From positions 78,867 to 142,866 of the forward strand of contig NZ_CAMHZD010000004.1 of assembly GCF_946190065.1 (NCBI RefSeq): DNA of 64,000 nt, given 5' to 3'. Positions 28,941-36,966 of this stretch are shown here, piece after piece. The DNA is from Streptococcus mitis (GTDB lineage: Bacteria > Bacillota > Bacilli > Lactobacillales > Streptococcaceae). Within the stretch, counting starts at the first letter, position 1; each line of letters starts with the position of its first letter. The notes under the pieces were generated by a model. That model was given only the letters and a program-made list of their open reading frames with translations. It made no database searches and was not told the DNA's origin. Made by a program: the position numbers and the translations under genes.

Positions 28941-28996
28941 ATCTACATTTGTCAATTACAGTTATTAGTATACTCTCAAAATCTACATTTGTCAAC
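28941..28996 (-). promoter_or_regulatory. cop promoter with two CopY operators
   Basis: ATCTACATTTGTCAA occurs at 28941-28955 and again at 28981-28995, each matching the cop box KACAAATGTA on the minus strand. The upstream copy contains the -35 TTGACA (28995-28990), followed after 17 bp by TATACT (28972-28967). The second copy lies in the leader. Confidence 0.92.
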
Positions 28997-29089
28997 TATT
29001 AAATTAATCTTTTCTTTGAAAAATTAAATTTTAACCATATGATAAAGGATTTTTAATCAAATCTTACTATATAAATTATAAAAATATGC

Positions 29090-29095
29090 TATACT
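29090..29095 (+). promoter_or_regulatory. thiD promoter (-10)
   Basis: TGC-TATACT, an extended -10 box about 20 bp before the riboswitch. It is divergent from the cop promoter. Confidence 0.6.
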
Positions 29096-29112
29096 AAAGA
29101 AAAAAGAAAACA

Positions 29113-29193
29113 ACCACTAGGGGTGCGTAAAGCTGAGATTAACAACTGTTAGACCCTTTGACTCAATCTAGGTAATGCTAGCTGATGGAAGTG
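29113..29193 (+). promoter_or_regulatory. TPP riboswitch of thiD
   Basis: Contains the conserved THI-box elements GGGGTGC, GCTGAGA, ACCCTTTGA and CTAGGTAATGCTAGC in order. About 96 bp follow to the thiD ATG. I saw no clear terminator there, so translational control or a less obvious hairpin is likely. A GGGAGG ribosome site lies just before the ATG. Confidence 0.93.
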
Positions 29194-29289
29194 GAAATGA
29201 TAATGGGGACTAGCAGTCTTCTATTGCCTTTCTAAAACAGACTAGCTTGTTCTTAAGAATACAAACTTCAGTTGGTTGGGAGGTTTTAG

Positions 29290-30081
29290 ATGACTTATTT
29301 ACCCGTTGCTTTGACCATTGCAGGGACTGACCCTAGTGGTGGTGCTGGCATTATGGCTGATTTGAAATCATTCCAAGCTAGAGATGTCTATGGAATGGCC
29401 GTTGTGACCAGCCTTGTCGCTCAAAATACCAGAGGCGTTCAGCTAATCGAGCACGTTTCTCCTCAAATGTTGAAAGCCCAATTGGAGAGTGTCTTTTCGG
29501 ATATCAAGCCTCAGGCTGTAAAAACTGGGATGTTGGCAACTACTGAAATCATGGAAATCATCCAGCCCTATCTTAAAAAGCTGGATTGTCCCTATGTCCT
29601 TGACCCTGTTATGGTCGCAACAAGCGGTGACACCCTGATTGATTCCAGTGCCAGAGACTACCTAAAAACAAATCTACTTCCCCTTGCAACCATTATCACG
29701 CCGAATCTTCCTGAGGCAGAAGAAATTGTTGGCTTTTCAATCCATGATCCTGAAGACATGCAACGTGCCGGTCGCCTGATTTTAAAAGAATTTGGTCCTC
29801 AGTCTGTGGTAATCAAAGGTGGGCATCTCGAAGGCGGTGCCAAGGATTTCCTCTTTACCAAGGAGGACCAATTTGTTTGGGAAAGTCCAAGAATTCAAAC
29901 CTGTCACACCCATGGTACTGGGTGTACCTTTGCTGCAGTAATTACGGCTGAACTAGCCAAGGGCAAAAGTCTTTATCAGGCAGTCGATAAGGCCAAGGCC
30001 TTTATCACAAAAGCCATCCAAGATGCTCCTCAACTCGGTCATGGTTCTGGCCCAGTCAACCATACAAGCTTTAAAGATTAA
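29290..30081 (+). CDS. thiD: Hydroxymethylpyrimidine/phosphomethylpyrimidine kinase
   Basis: A 263-residue ribokinase-fold enzyme that phosphorylates HMP twice, feeding the pyrimidine half of thiamin. Motifs: TIAGTDPSGGAGIMADLKSF, GMLATTEIM, DPVMVATSGD and the GTGCTFAAVITAELAKG anion hole with its catalytic Asp region replaced by the usual GTGCT Cys form of ThiD. It is controlled by its own TPP riboswitch and faces the thiE end of the other thiamin operon. Confidence 0.96.
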   Translation: MTYLPVALTIAGTDPSGGAGIMADLKSFQARDVYGMAVVTSLVAQNTRGVQLIEHVSPQMLKAQLESVFSDIKPQAVKTGMLATTEIMEIIQPYLKKLDCPYVLDPVMVATSGDTLIDSSARDYLKTNLLPLATIITPNLPEAEEIVGFSIHDPEDMQRAGRLILKEFGPQSVVIKGGHLEGGAKDFLFTKEDQFVWESPRIQTCHTHGTGCTFAAVITAELAKGKSLYQAVDKAKAFITKAIQDAPQLGHGSGPVNHTSFKD

Positions 30082-30125
30082 AAAAACTCTCTAGTTCCCA
30101 CTTTAAGGGAATTAGAGAGTTTTTG
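30081..30125 (+). terminator. thiD terminator
   Basis: AACTCTCTAGTTCCC and GGGAATTAGAGAGTT form a long stem with one mismatch, then T run. Confidence 0.9.
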
Positions 30126-30227
30126 TACTTCTTCAAACTAGGTCAGTTTTATCTGCAACCCCAAAGCTGTGTTTTGAGCAACCTGCGAATAGCTTCCTAG
30201 TTTGCTCTCTGATTTTTATTGAGTATT
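30126..30227 (+). repeat. BOX element (degenerate boxA, boxB, boxC)
   Basis: TACTTCTTCAAACTAGGTCAG is a decayed boxA end; boxB has CCAAAGCTGTGTTTTGAGC; boxC ends TTTGCTCTCTGATTTT then ATTGAGTAT. It lies between thiD and thiE. Confidence 0.75.
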
Positions 30228-30229
30228 AA

Positions 30230-30862
30230 TTAGAAAATAATATCATCCAACTTTGTCAAAAAGGCTTGTGTTTTTGCCTCTATATCCTCTGCCTGCATCA
30301 AATCACGCACTACAGCTACTCCAGCTATGCCAATGCCAATAAGTTGGTCAATGTTCTCTGACGTCAAGCCACCAATAGCAACTACTGGAATGGTGACCCT
30401 TTGGCAAATTGTTTTCAAGGTTGAAATCAGGGTGATAGGCGCATTTTCCTTGGTCGTAGTCGGGAAAATGGCTCCTGTCCCCAAGTAATCTGCACCTCCT
30501 TCTTCTGCCTCGAGGGCTCTTTTTACTGTTTTAGCTGTGACACCGAGGATTTTGTCAGGGCCCAAGACTTGTCGGGCAACCGAAACTGGTAGTTCATCGT
30601 CTCCGATATGCAGACCTGCAGCATCAACTGCGAGACAAATATCCAAACGATCATCGATAATCAAGGGTACCTGATAGGCATCGGTTATTTCCTTGACTTG
30701 TTTTGCCAGTTGATAATATTGATTGGTTGTGAGATTTTTTTCTCGTAGCTGGATGATGGTAACACCTGAACGGCAGGCCGTCTCAACTTTTTTAAGAAAA
30801 CTTTCCAAGGAATCTTGGTAGCGATTGGTTACTAGATATAGTCTAAGTGCTTCTCTATTCAT
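30230..30862 (-). CDS. thiE: Thiamin-phosphate synthase
   Basis: A 210-residue TIM-barrel enzyme that joins HMP pyrophosphate to thiazole phosphate. Motifs: [40 protein letters not shown] (pyrophosphate and Mg site), [12 protein letters not shown] and VVAIGGL. I chose ATG 30862, which overlaps the thiM stop by 8 bp, over an ATG seven codons upstream. Last gene of the ykoEDC-tenA-thiW-thiM-thiE operon. Confidence 0.95.
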   Translation of the reverse strand: MNREALRLYLVTNRYQDSLESFLKKVETACRSGVTIIQLREKNLTTNQYYQLAKQVKEITDAYQVPLIIDDRLDICLAVDAAGLHIGDDELPVSVARQVLGPDKILGVTAKTVKRALEAEEGGADYLGTGAIFPTTTKENAPITLISTLKTICQRVTIPVVAIGGLTSENIDQLIGIGIAGVAVVRDLMQAEDIEAKTQAFLTKLDDIIF

Positions 30863-31658
30863 AAATGTCTCCTTTGATGGCATCTAGCCAATTTTCGTCT
30901 CTTTTTAGGAGAGAAAGCTGATTGAGAACTTGATAACGAAATTCTTCCAATCCCATTCCTTGAACAACTATTCTCTCAGCAGAGATATTGAGATAAGAAA
31001 CTGCTAGGCAAGAAGCTTCAAAGGCCGTTTTTCCTTGGCTGAGAAAAATGGTTGTGAAGGCTCCAACCAAGTCTCCCGTCCCTGTTATCCAGTCTAATTC
31101 TGCACAGCCATTTCCCAATACAGCAACTTGATTTTCTGAAACGATAAGGTCCTTGGGACCAGTGACTAAGAATGACATACCAGGATAAAGCTGGCACCAA
31201 TCTTTCAAGACTTGAAGCAAATCCTCAGTTTCTTGATCTTTAGAACTAGCATCAACCCCAACACCGTGGTGTTTTAAGCCAACAAGACTTCGGATTTCCG
31301 ACATATTTCCTTTAAGGACCGTAGGCCTATAGTCTAAAAGGTCTTTAACTAAGCTCTTACGAATGACTGAAGCCGTTACGCCAACCGCATCTACTACCAT
31401 TGGAAGAGAAACTTGAGCTGCATAAGAAGCTGCTATACGGATTGCTTTTTCCTTCTCAGCTGACAAATGCCCCAAATTGATGAAGAGTGCCTGGCTTTGC
31501 TTAGTAAAATCAAGAACCTCACGGGGATCATCTGCCATAACTGGTTTACATCCCAGAGCCAAAATCCCATTTGCTAGCATCTCACAAGAAATCTCATTGG
31601 TAATACAGTGAATTAGGGAACTATAGCCTATAGGAAAAGGATTTGTCAATTCCTGCAT
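30855..31658 (-). CDS. thiM: Hydroxyethylthiazole kinase
   Basis: A 267-residue kinase that phosphorylates the thiazole moiety for salvage. Motifs: [26 protein letters not shown] (substrate-binding), [19 protein letters not shown] and the [15 protein letters not shown] nucleotide site. The ITGTGD Asp replaces the frequent Cys of GTGC. It starts at the thiW stop (one-base overlap) and is translationally coupled to thiE. Confidence 0.95.
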   Translation of the reverse strand: MQELTNPFPIGYSSLIHCITNEISCEMLANGILALGCKPVMADDPREVLDFTKQSQALFINLGHLSAEKEKAIRIAASYAAQVSLPMVVDAVGVTASVIRKSLVKDLLDYRPTVLKGNMSEIRSLVGLKHHGVGVDASSKDQETEDLLQVLKDWCQLYPGMSFLVTGPKDLIVSENQVAVLGNGCAELDWITGTGDLVGAFTTIFLSQGKTAFEASCLAVSYLNISAERIVVQGMGLEEFRYQVLNQLSLLKRDENWLDAIKGDIYE

Positions 31659-32182
31659 CAGTCTATCCTTTCATCAAAGAAATATCCCTGCACTTTTTTA
31701 AAGAATTCCTGCTTGATTAAAAATCGAAAGGCAATAAAGGAAATCGCTGTACCAATCAAGGTTGCTCCGAAAAATCGAGGAGTGTAGATAAACCAGCTAA
31801 GCTTAGCGGCCGATCCTGTAAAGAGTACCATAACAGGATAGGAAACAATAGAACCAATAATACCTGTTCCCAAGATTTCTCCTAGGGCAGAATAGTGAAA
31901 TTTTCGACCATACTTATAGAAGAGACCTGCAAGAAGGGCTCCAAAAGTCGCTCCTGTGAGAGCTAAAGGCGGAATCCCTTGAGTCGTCATACGGATAAAG
32001 GCTGTCACTGTAGCCATCACCAAAGCATAAACAGGCCCCATCATGATTCCTGCTAGAATATTGACTACACTGGACATCGGTGCCATTCCCTCAATCCGAA
32101 AGATAGGCGTAAGAACTACATCAAGGGCAATCATCATGGATAAAATGGTTAATTTGTGAACTTGTAATTGGTGCTTTCTCAT
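31658..32182 (-). CDS. thiW: ThiW, thiazole-specific ECF transporter S component
   Basis: A 174-residue membrane protein with about five to six spans. [40 protein letters not shown] and [26 protein letters not shown] match ThiW, the predicted hydroxyethylthiazole S component of an ECF importer. The nearby thiM supports thiazole salvage. It could use the ATPase-T module YkoDC in the same operon or the housekeeping EcfAA'T. Confidence 0.88.
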   Translation of the reverse strand: MRKHQLQVHKLTILSMMIALDVVLTPIFRIEGMAPMSSVVNILAGIMMGPVYALVMATVTAFIRMTTQGIPPLALTGATFGALLAGLFYKYGRKFHYSALGEILGTGIIGSIVSYPVMVLFTGSAAKLSWFIYTPRFFGATLIGTAISFIAFRFLIKQEFFKKVQGYFFDERID

Positions 32183-32186
32183 GTTT

Positions 32187-32879
32187 CTATTCTTCTCCTG
32201 TGTCTAAAGACTGTAAATCGCTCTTCCATGTCTGGTGTTGGTAGGCCATTTCCCAAAACTTAGCTTCCATATGAACACTGATGTGGAAGGCATCTAGCAT
32301 TTTTTTCCTGTCTGTCTCGTCACTTTCTCGATAGAGTTGATTGACCAGCGCTCCCTCCTCTCTGATCTGCTGCTCCAACTCATCCGTAATATAAGTTTCA
32401 ATCCATTGTTGGTAGAGAGGATTTGGTGATGGTTTAAGATTGAGTTCCTTGCCTATATCATGGTACAACCATGGGCACGGAAGCAAGCTCGCAAAAGCAA
32501 TGGCTAGATTTGCTTCTGCAAATTGCCGATAAATGTGAGAGATATAATGATAGCAGGTTGGAGCGATTGGATGTTGCTCCATTTCCTGGTCGCTGATTTC
32601 CAATTCCTTGAAAAATTGTTGGCGGATAAATAACTCACCCTCCACTAGACTCTGAGCATTTTGTTTCAAGAGTCTTTTCATCTCTTGGTTTGAAGTCTTA
32701 TCAGCCAAGAGGTGATAGGCTTCTGAGAAGGCCTTCAAATAGTAGGCATCCTGAATCAAGTAATAGCGAAAGACGGACGGGTCTAAATTTCCCTCTTGTA
32801 ACTGTAAAACAAAGGGGTGATGAAAGGAAGCCTGCCAAGCTTCCTTGGATAATTCCATCGCAATATCTGTAAATTCCAT
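32187..32879 (-). CDS. tenA: TenA, cysteine-type aminopyrimidine aminohydrolase
   Basis: A 230-residue TenA protein of the TenA_C class. It hydrolyses thiamin-breakdown aminopyrimidine to HMP. The catalytic Cys lies in LLPCPWLYHDIG, and a second Cys is in PTCYHYISHIYRQF; the C-terminal Glu region MLDAFHISVHMEAKFWEMAY is present. I chose ATG 32879 after AAAGGAG; the longer upstream frame lies inside ykoC. Its paralogue at 35856-36524 lacks the Cys. Confidence 0.92.
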   Translation of the reverse strand: MEFTDIAMELSKEAWQASFHHPFVLQLQEGNLDPSVFRYYLIQDAYYLKAFSEAYHLLADKTSNQEMKRLLKQNAQSLVEGELFIRQQFFKELEISDQEMEQHPIAPTCYHYISHIYRQFAEANLAIAFASLLPCPWLYHDIGKELNLKPSPNPLYQQWIETYITDELEQQIREEGALVNQLYRESDETDRKKMLDAFHISVHMEAKFWEMAYQHQTWKSDLQSLDTGEE

Positions 32880-32889
32880 AATAACTCCT

Positions 32890-33540
32890 TTATAAAAATA
32901 GACTGATTTGAAGCAATAAAAAGAACAGCAGGTAGATGAATATTGTCCTTTGAGGAATATAAAAAGTCCGATAGCGATTCTCCACCTGTGCATGTTCGTC
33001 ATATCCATGCGCCGACAGGGCTCTCAGGTAAAGATGGCGCCATCTAAAGACCGTCATCAGAACCTTGCTGTAAATCAAGGGAGACCAAAAATGCAGTTCT
33101 TGACCGCGTAATAAGCAAGCCTCCTTGAGGGACTTGATTTCTTGCTGAATAAGGGGGAAGGAATTGAATACCACAATCAAGGCATAGGCCCAAGAGCGTG
33201 ATAACCCCTTTTGAGCCAAGTACAAGAGAAGCTCCTTTAAGGAAATAGAGGAAACAAAGACAAGGCCAATACAAACGGTCACAAAGGCCCTCGTTCCGAG
33301 CATGACTGCCTGCGAAGCATCTCCATGTAACTGAACTGCCCAGTAGTTAGCCAAGGATGGCAAAATGGCGAGCAGAATCATCCAAGCCAATACTTTAAAT
33401 CTACGGTAATAGAGCATAAAGAGAATACAAAATGCGACTACCGAAAGATTCAGAGCAATCGAAGGAATAAAAGATGTTTCCAAGGATAAAATCAGCAAAA
33501 AGAGACTGATAATCGGTGTCTGGGTTGCTACTTTGACCAT
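32890..33540 (-). CDS. ykoC: ECF transporter T component YkoC
   Basis: A 216-residue membrane protein with several N-terminal spans and the conserved cytoplasmic helices SLKEACLLRGQ and ALSAHGYDEHA, the A-R-G/A-H-G motifs that couple T components to the ATPases. It forms the HMP importer with YkoD and YkoE. It abuts ykoD (1 bp gap) and tenA. Confidence 0.9.
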   Translation of the reverse strand: MVKVATQTPIISLFLLILSLETSFIPSIALNLSVVAFCILFMLYYRRFKVLAWMILLAILPSLANYWAVQLHGDASQAVMLGTRAFVTVCIGLVFVSSISLKELLLYLAQKGLSRSWAYALIVVFNSFPLIQQEIKSLKEACLLRGQELHFWSPLIYSKVLMTVFRWRHLYLRALSAHGYDEHAQVENRYRTFYIPQRTIFIYLLFFLLLQISLFL

Positions 33541-33541
33541 A

Positions 33542-34927
33542 CTACTTCACCTCCCCTTGGGTATTGCTACTCTGAGATGTGAGTCGTTTGGTAATTGTCA
33601 CTTCTTTCACATGACTGAGACCCTGACTAGTCATCTCAATCCAATAATCAACCACAGAGATTAAGGGATCTAAACGATGGCTAATGATCAGAAAACTTCT
33701 TCCTTGATTTCTCTCCTCCACAATCCACTGACAAAAATAGTTACAGGCTCTATCATCCAAACCAGCAAAAGGTTCATCTAGTAAAATCACAGAAGCCTTA
33801 CTAGTCAAGATGGTCAAGAGCTGAAGAATCTTTTGCTGACCACCACTTAATTGATAGGGGCTCTTATCGAGTGCCTGCTCCAGATCAAAATACCGTAAAG
33901 CTTGGAGTATCCGCTGATTTCTTTCAGAATCAGGTCCATCTAATTGAAGCTCTTCTCGCAGACTAACTCGGATAAACTGTTTCTCAGCTTCCTGAACAAC
34001 ACCCGTCAGGTCACGATACAAACTCTTTTTCTTTTTCAGAACTGTCCCCTTCCAGGTAATGCGCCCCTTATACTTTTGAAATTGAAGAATAGACCGAAAG
34101 AGGGTTGATTTCCCGACACCATTATCACCCAAAATACAGGAGATTCCTTGGTAAAATGTGAAATCTGCAATCGAAAAGAGGGGACGCTTATCCAGCTCAC
34201 AAGTTGTTTTATACATATGGAATAGTTCTGGGCTAGAAGCAATTTCCTTTGAAACAGCCTGTGTCATTTCAGAGGCAGGGATTTGAAACACTTCCCTTAG
34301 TTGTCCGTCTCTTAGCTCCACCATATGGTCGATATAGGCTTCATAATCAGATAAATCATGGTCGCACAAAATAACTGTCTTCCCATCAGAGACCAACTCT
34401 TTTAGAATCTCCAATATCTCGATTCTGCTCTTGCGGTCAATGGAAGCGAAGGGCTCATCCAAGAGATAGACCCTAGGATTCATAGCAAAGAGAACAGCCA
34501 AAGCAGCCTTTTGCTTTTCCCCACCTGATAAGTGATGAATGGGACGGTGCAAGATCTTCTCACAGCGACATTGCTGGACCACCTCTGCTATTTTAGAATC
34601 AATTTCCTGAACGGGATGGCCGATATTCTCCAAAGTAAAAATCAGCTCCTCAAATAAGTTCTCCATGGTAAATTGATGATTGGGATTTTGAAAGAGAATA
34701 CCAACCGTCTGGACACGTTCGATGATAGAAAGCTGACTGACCTCGTTCCCATTTATCAGGACTTGACCGCTATAGGGAAGAGAACTGACTTGGGCAATCA
34801 TTTGAAAGAGGCTGGATTTTCCTGAACCACTGCTCCCAACTAACAAGGTAAAGGCTTGCGCATGAAAAGTAAAATCAATCGGCTCAGAGAAGATTGGGGA
34901 CTGAATCGCTCGTAGTTCCAGCCCCAT
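33542..34927 (-). CDS. ykoD: ECF transporter duplicated ATPase YkoD
   Basis: A 461-residue protein with two fused ABC ATPase domains. Domain 1 has Walker A GSSGSGKSS, LSGGEKQK and VYLLDEPFASIDR. Domain 2 has GDNGVGKST, LSGGQQKIL and VILLDEPFAGLDD. Both appear functional. The fusion replaces the separate EcfA/EcfA' pair of standard ECF systems. Directly follows ykoE. Confidence 0.94.
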   Translation of the reverse strand: MGLELRAIQSPIFSEPIDFTFHAQAFTLLVGSSGSGKSSLFQMIAQVSSLPYSGQVLINGNEVSQLSIIERVQTVGILFQNPNHQFTMENLFEELIFTLENIGHPVQEIDSKIAEVVQQCRCEKILHRPIHHLSGGEKQKAALAVLFAMNPRVYLLDEPFASIDRKSRIEILEILKELVSDGKTVILCDHDLSDYEAYIDHMVELRDGQLREVFQIPASEMTQAVSKEIASSPELFHMYKTTCELDKRPLFSIADFTFYQGISCILGDNGVGKSTLFRSILQFQKYKGRITWKGTVLKKKKSLYRDLTGVVQEAEKQFIRVSLREELQLDGPDSERNQRILQALRYFDLEQALDKSPYQLSGGQQKILQLLTILTSKASVILLDEPFAGLDDRACNYFCQWIVEERNQGRSFLIISHRLDPLISVVDYWIEMTSQGLSHVKEVTITKRLTSQSSNTQGEVK

Positions 34928-35488
34928 CTATGCCTTGCCCCCAGCTGCAAACTGATGATAGAGTTTGACAATGGCACGAACCAAGATGGTACAGAAGAAA
35001 AAGACAGAAATAAAGCGCACCACAAGCAAAGAAAGGACAAAAGGAAGGGAGAAGGCATAGTAACCTAACTTAATGTATTCATAGACAAAGCTAACAAGCG
35101 TAATCCCAATACTATTGGCAGTTAGAGAGAGCCAACTTTCATAGCGATTCTTGGTTACGATAAAACCAAGTTCACTTCCCAAACCTTGAACCAAACCAGA
35201 CAAAAGGGCACCTAGACCGAATTGGCTACCATAAAGGACTTCAGCAAGCGCAGCTAGCACTTCACCAATCGTTGCACTTCCCACTCTTGGAACAAAGATG
35301 GCCGCAATGGGCGCAGCCATACACCAGAGACCAAAGAGGATTTCATTGGCAAAGGCCTGTAAACCAAGAGGGGCTAAAATCAGAGTGAGGATATCAAATA
35401 GATAGCCGGATCCCACAAAAACGCCACCAAAAAAGATAGACAAGAAAGCAAGTAAGATAACATCTTTTAACTGCCATTTTTTCAACAT
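34928..35488 (-). CDS. ykoE: ECF transporter S component YkoE (HMP uptake)
   Basis: A 186-residue membrane protein with about five spans. The VGSGYLFDILTLILAPLGLQAFANEILFGLWCMAAPIAAIF and GSATIGEVLAALAEVLYGSQFG stretches are typical of YkoE, the S component for hydroxymethylpyrimidine or its precursor. It is the first gene of the eight-kb thiamin salvage operon, behind a TPP riboswitch with a terminator. Confidence 0.9.
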   Translation of the reverse strand: MLKKWQLKDVILLAFLSIFFGGVFVGSGYLFDILTLILAPLGLQAFANEILFGLWCMAAPIAAIFVPRVGSATIGEVLAALAEVLYGSQFGLGALLSGLVQGLGSELGFIVTKNRYESWLSLTANSIGITLVSFVYEYIKLGYYAFSLPFVLSLLVVRFISVFFFCTILVRAIVKLYHQFAAGGKA

Positions 35489-35557
35489 AAAAAACTCCTT
35501 TTTTAAAGAAAAGTGGGGTATTCAAGGTGAGCTACCTAAATGCTTTGTATCATCTTC

Positions 35558-35808
35558 ATCCAGTTTCGTAAAAGAAAAAACTCTAATTACAGATAGAAAT
35601 TAGAGTTCAGCTTACAAGATTAGATGGTTAGTTTCTATAAATACAAAACCATTTCACATTTCCCTTCGCCAGTCTTAACTGTATCAGGTTCAATGGGTAT
35701 CATCTCAGCCTAAAGCACCCCAAATGTCTTTATTATTTAATTACTGTGCTAGTATAACAGAAATTGAAAGCCCTAGCAAGATATTTGACTGGAAAATATA
35801 TTTATATA
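35558..35808 (-). repeat. Promoter-riboswitch direct repeat, copy 1
   Basis: About 250 bp that closely match 36641-36893. It contains a TTGCTA-17-TATACT promoter (minus strand, about 35750-35780), the TPP aptamer and the terminator hairpin. The AT-rich upstream flank (AAGATATTTGACTGGAAAA) is also shared. Confidence 0.85.
35575..35726 (-). promoter_or_regulatory. TPP riboswitch with terminator, ykoE operon
   Basis: Aptamer 35726-35656 on the minus strand: GGGGTGCTTTAGGCTGAGAT, then ATACCC, TTGAACCTGATACAGTTAAGA and CTGGCGAAGGGAAATG. The expression platform is a hairpin of AACTCTAATT/AATTAGAGTT (35607-35579) followed by T. TPP binding should favour termination before ykoE. Confidence 0.95.
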
Positions 35809-35855
35809 TTTTGTTTGTTAATTCTTTTAATCTACATAAAAAGATTAAATTTATC

Positions 35856-36524
35856 CTATAATTCATAACCAATATCAAAAAAGGCTAATTCTAAAGCAAC
35901 CGCTTGATTCCAACGTTCCTGAAGTTCTGTCAAATCCTCTCTACCTTTCCCGACACGATTAAGTTCGTCAACCAGAAATTGAACCCACTCTGCAAAGAAA
36001 GGACCTCTGTGGAGATTAATCCATTCCGAATGAATGTAGGCTTCAGGTAGAGCCAAATCTTTAGAACCCCAGTCTAAATAGAGACCTTCTGCAATGACCA
36101 GCATGACCAAAAGATGGGCATAGTTTGATGAATCCACTGCCGAATACATTAGATCCTGAAAGGCTTTTGTTACAGGATGCAAGGTCACTTCCAGATAATC
36201 ATTCTCAGATACTTTTAACTCTTTGAAAGCCTTCTGGAAATAACCGTCTTCATCTGCTTCAAGAAAGCCTAGTTGCTTGGCAAAACGAAGTTTGGATTCA
36301 AGCTGGTCTGCGTGGGCTACGCAGGCACCCAGCATGGATAAGAAGGCATCAAAGAAGTGATAATCTTGAATTAGGTAGTCTTTTAAGACCTTATTCTCAA
36401 TTCTCCCCGCAAAAAGTTCCTTAACAAAACGATGATTGATTGCATCCTGCCAATCCTTCTGACTGCTTTTTAATAATTTTCCAACAGTCAAACCTGGCTC
36501 AAATGCATAGTCTTGTGTTTCCAT
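35856..36524 (-). CDS. TenA-family protein lacking the catalytic Cys (TenA_E type)
   Basis: A 222-residue TenA-fold protein. At the place of the TenA_C motif LLPCPWLY it has MLVIAEGLYLDWG, a Glu instead of Cys, and there is no YHYISH Cys either. This fits the TenA_E class, thought to use a Glu for a related salvage hydrolysis. Start ATG follows GAGGAAAAGTAAAT. It is the only gene of its own TPP-riboswitch unit and is bracketed by the two ~250-bp repeats. Confidence 0.88.
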   Translation of the reverse strand: METQDYAFEPGLTVGKLLKSSQKDWQDAINHRFVKELFAGRIENKVLKDYLIQDYHFFDAFLSMLGACVAHADQLESKLRFAKQLGFLEADEDGYFQKAFKELKVSENDYLEVTLHPVTKAFQDLMYSAVDSSNYAHLLVMLVIAEGLYLDWGSKDLALPEAYIHSEWINLHRGPFFAEWVQFLVDELNRVGKGREDLTELQERWNQAVALELAFFDIGYEL

Positions 36525-36640
36525 ATTTACTTTTCCTCTCTTTACTCGTTCGTAATCAACAAAACATCAAGAAAATCCTAGTTTTACTTGACCTTTTTAA
36601 AGAAAATCGAGGGCATTTGCAGAGAGATACATAAACAAGC

Positions 36641-36893
36641 CTATCCAGTTTGTATAAACAAAAAAACTCCAATTACAATCAAGAATTAGAGTTTAGCTTA
36701 CAAGATTAGATTGTTCATTTCGCCATACGAAAAAACGTTTCACATTTCCCTTCGCCAGTCTTAACTGTATCAGGTTCAATGGGTATCATCTCAGCCTAAA
36801 GCACCCCAAATGTCTTTATTCTTTAATTACTGCATCAGTATAGCAAAAAATGAAAGCCCTAGCAAGATATTTGATTGGAAAATATATTTATAT
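36641..36893 (-). repeat. Promoter-riboswitch direct repeat, copy 2
   Basis: Matches 35558-35808 with scattered changes. The promoter TTGCTA-17-TATACT, aptamer and terminator are all kept. It lies upstream of tenA2. Confidence 0.85.
36663..36812 (-). promoter_or_regulatory. TPP riboswitch with terminator, tenA2
   Basis: The aptamer (36812-36741 minus strand) is essentially identical to the ykoE copy. The terminator AACTCTAATT/AATTGGAGTT at 36693-36665 has a few changes in loop and stem. The 442-bp gap between tenA2 and lctO is filled by this unit and the lctO terminator. Confidence 0.95.
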
Positions 36894-36929
36894 TGTTTTT
36901 AATGGTGATTTATTCTTCCTATAGACGAA

Positions 36930-36955
36930 GAAAAACCTCCACACTTAGTGAAGGC
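36930..36955 (-). terminator. lctO terminator
   Basis: Minus strand CCTTCAC, loop, GTGGAGG (one G-T pair) and then TTTTT. Confidence 0.75.
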
Positions 36956-36966
36956 AATCTCTTTTA

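Noticed and set aside
32880-33008. Longer N-terminus for tenA1
   Set aside because: The added residues overlap ykoC and lack TenA similarity; ATG 32879 has an AAAGGAG site.
35809-35850. tenA2 terminator
   Set aside because: TTTAATC/GATTAAA can pair, but no T run follows, so it is not supported as a terminator.
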